Positions 62,201-64,000 of a DNA stretch of 64,000 nucleotides are shown here, piece after piece (position 1 is the stretch's first letter; each line of letters opens with the position of its first letter). The translations under genes and the position numbers were made by a program. The notes beneath the pieces were generated by a model. It made no database searches. It saw only the letters and a program-made list of their open reading frames with translations, and was not told where the DNA came from. This DNA comes from Aptenodytes patagonicus. Taxonomy: Eukaryota; Chordata; Aves; Sphenisciformes; Spheniscidae. The DNA is taken from NCBI RefSeq assembly GCF_965638725.1, contig NC_134970.1, positions 4,221,001 to 4,285,000 on the forward strand, given 5' to 3'.

Positions 62201-62808
62201 CTAGGTACAAAATAAAGATGTCTGTTTTGCTCATCTAAAGCACCTCACAGCTTTACCCAGCACAGTGTTCTTGTCCTGTCCTCGGTTATATGTTAAACAG
62301 GAATGCTTCATGCACAGGCTCTTCTAAACCTCCTTTCCCCTGAAAATAAACCCCAAGATTATGTCCTTACCCTCCCTTCACCCTCGTGATGCTGACTGCG
62401 CTACCTGCAGAGTCTCGATGACAGCCACCCTTTCCTTTTCGGCTTTCCAGAAACTCACCCCATGCAAAGCTCGCATGTAAAGCCCGCTCTGGTGGACAGG
62501 CACCATTGCTGAGCTGCGAGGGACTCCCAGTACCATGGTTTCAGGCCATCACATGATTTTTCTCTTTCAGGCTGTCTAGACTAAATTGTGGCTGTGAGTG
62601 GGCAATGCTGATGCCTGAATTTTCAGCCCACGAGAGAAATGCCCATCCCTGGTGAATTGCTCAATATGCAGGATGAAAAAGATGCCAAGTTCCTGTGCTC
62701 ATTCCTTCCGGCAGAGCAAGGAGGGGGGAAAAGCAAGCTGCTCTTGAGCAAGAGCCCTTTTTACTTTTCTCCAGACTCCTCTCTTGTCCCCTTCTCTGCT
62801 CAACTGAC
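59233..62808. other. 3' UTR and intergenic interval
   Basis: The first few hundred bases are probably 3' UTR of the receptor. Beyond that there is no recognisable exon. An AATAAA lies at 62211-62216 in unique sequence, too far from the stop to assign. The 122-codon frame at 60888-61256 has no recognisable domain. Confidence 0.45.
59505..59510 (+). terminator. Candidate poly(A) signal ATTAAA of the TREM-like receptor
   Basis: ATTAAA occurs 272 bases after the stop codon and is followed within about 30 bases by a G/T-rich stretch. No AATAAA occurs closer to the stop. The real 3' end may lie further downstream. Confidence 0.25.
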
Positions 62809-62851
62809 ATGGAGAAGCTCATGCACCTCATCTTCTTGGTCTTCTTGTCAG
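62809..62851 (+). CDS. Putative signal-peptide exon of a further TREM-like gene, running off the right edge
   Basis: The exon encodes MEKLMHLIFLVFLS plus one base, followed by the donor GTAAGA. Length (43 nt), phase and the opening ME match the leader exon at 48262. The remaining 1149 bases contain no V-type exon, so the rest of the gene, if it exists, lies beyond the window. The upstream intron in the degenerate copy is over 2.5 kb, so this distance is not a contradiction. Chance hydrophobic peptides of this size do occur, hence moderate confidence. Confidence 0.45.
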
Positions 62852-64000
62852 GTAAGAAAGCGTACATGGCCTTGGGTTTCAGTTAACAGATAGGGTAAAG
62901 GATTGGTGCAAAACTTAGTCTCTACCTGCACCTCGTATGAGATTACTGATAATGCTACGGGAAAAGACTGCACAGGTCTTGAAATACAGTAGCTCCTTCT
63001 GGATGCAAAGGCATCTTCGTTGTAGCATGCAGTTCTCTGAAAGACCAATACAGTTATTATGGATAAAGAGCCTTACTGCCTGTCTGTACACTGCACGGTC
63101 CAATGCATTGCAAGCAGAGGGAACCTGGAGCATTGCAGTGTGTTCTGCCCTCTACTCTTCCTCCCCAATTACACTGCAAGGATGTCAGATTCCTTCCTCG
63201 GAGTTTGTTCTTTTCCCTTAATTTAACAAAGGGCCAGCGGTGATCCATGTGCTCAGCTTTTCTCACAGGGATCCTTTTGAGTCAGAACAGGAAACACGGT
63301 TGACAGAAGTCTTGTGTGCCTTCTCAGAATGAAATGTGAAATTGCAAAACCTTATTTGTTTGCATTTGTAGGGTTTCGAATGTAAATTGCAGCATGTAGA
63401 GTTCAAGAGGAGGAAAATAAAACTCAATTAAGGGGACATGTCTGAAATCTTGGGCACTGGACTATTATTTTCAGCTTGGAAAGCAATGTTCATCTGAAAT
63501 GAGAAACAAGGCACAGGACCCAGCTGGTACTCCCAGCTGGCAGCCTTCTCTCTCCAGCCACACTTTGGAGATCCGATACTTGCAGCAGTGCACAGAAAGG
63601 CAACAGATTCAGGCTTTGGGAGCACAGAAACCTGTCTCAAAAATCTGAATAAATTTGGAAAAAAGTCCACTATACTTTTTTCAGTAGCACACAACAAGGG
63701 AAGAGGAACACAAATAGTAAATTATCTGTCAGCAGAATTGGTTGAAAAGGTAATGACATGAAGTTTCCACAGGGGCATCAGCAGAGATTTTTTGCAGTGC
63801 TGTTTCTATTTAAAACAAAACCAAAAAAACAAAACACTGGGGCCGTTCCAGCAACTGAAGGGGCAGAACTGGAGGTGAGGAGGGGTCCACAAGAGAAATA
63901 GGAGAGGGAGTTAAAATGTTTAGAGGGATTGCACAGGACTGGACTGGACGCGCCGTGAGGTAGGCCTTGACTGGAACAACTGAGTGGAGCAACGTATCAG
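62852..64000. other. Presumed first intron of the next TREM-like gene, window edge
   Basis: No V-type exon, no KAWC motif and no repeat was recognised up to the window edge. Confidence 0.4.

Overview
The window reads as vertebrate nuclear DNA from a sauropsid (bird, crocodilian or turtle). It has sparse split exons, long non-coding stretches and old, diverged CR1 LINE 3' ends of the kind common in sauropsid genomes (about 18290-18505, 20695-20965, 29655-29845, 46235-46620, 51318-51840). It also has several short palindromic repeats of the 'TCATTTACA...TGTAAATGA' type. I cannot name the species.

Positions 1 to about 48060 hold no exon I can support. The open frames there are low-complexity or lack any recognisable domain. 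The stretch contains simple repeats, CR1 and MIR-like remnants, and a few blocks that look like conserved regulatory DNA (2195-2520, 8895-8975, 13425-13600, 20195-20345, 25340-25520). One of these blocks has two MEIS/PBX-type decamers 11 bp apart.

The coding content is an immunoglobulin-superfamily receptor cluster on the + strand, from about 48.1 kb to the right edge. The central gene (53392-59232, eight coding exons, 495 residues) encodes a type I membrane receptor. It has a signal peptide, three V-type Ig domains each with the 'KAWC' motif typical of TREM-family domains, a short threonine-rich stem, one uncharged transmembrane helix, and a tail with two ITIMs and a YxN motif. It is best described as an inhibitory TREM-like (TREM/TREML/NCR2 group) receptor. 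The usual mammalian TREM has one V domain, so three in tandem is notable.

Upstream (48262-52412) lies a decayed relative: a good signal-peptide exon followed by two V exons, each carrying a stop codon. These match the second and third V exons of the intact gene, including intron flanks, so this is a tandem duplication that has lost function. Both signal exons are preceded by a duplicated promoter segment with a PU.1-type ETS site, as expected for myeloid expression. A third signal-peptide-like exon at 62809-62851 suggests another family member running off the right edge. All Ig exons are phase 1-1, so they can be shuffled, duplicated or skipped without breaking frame.
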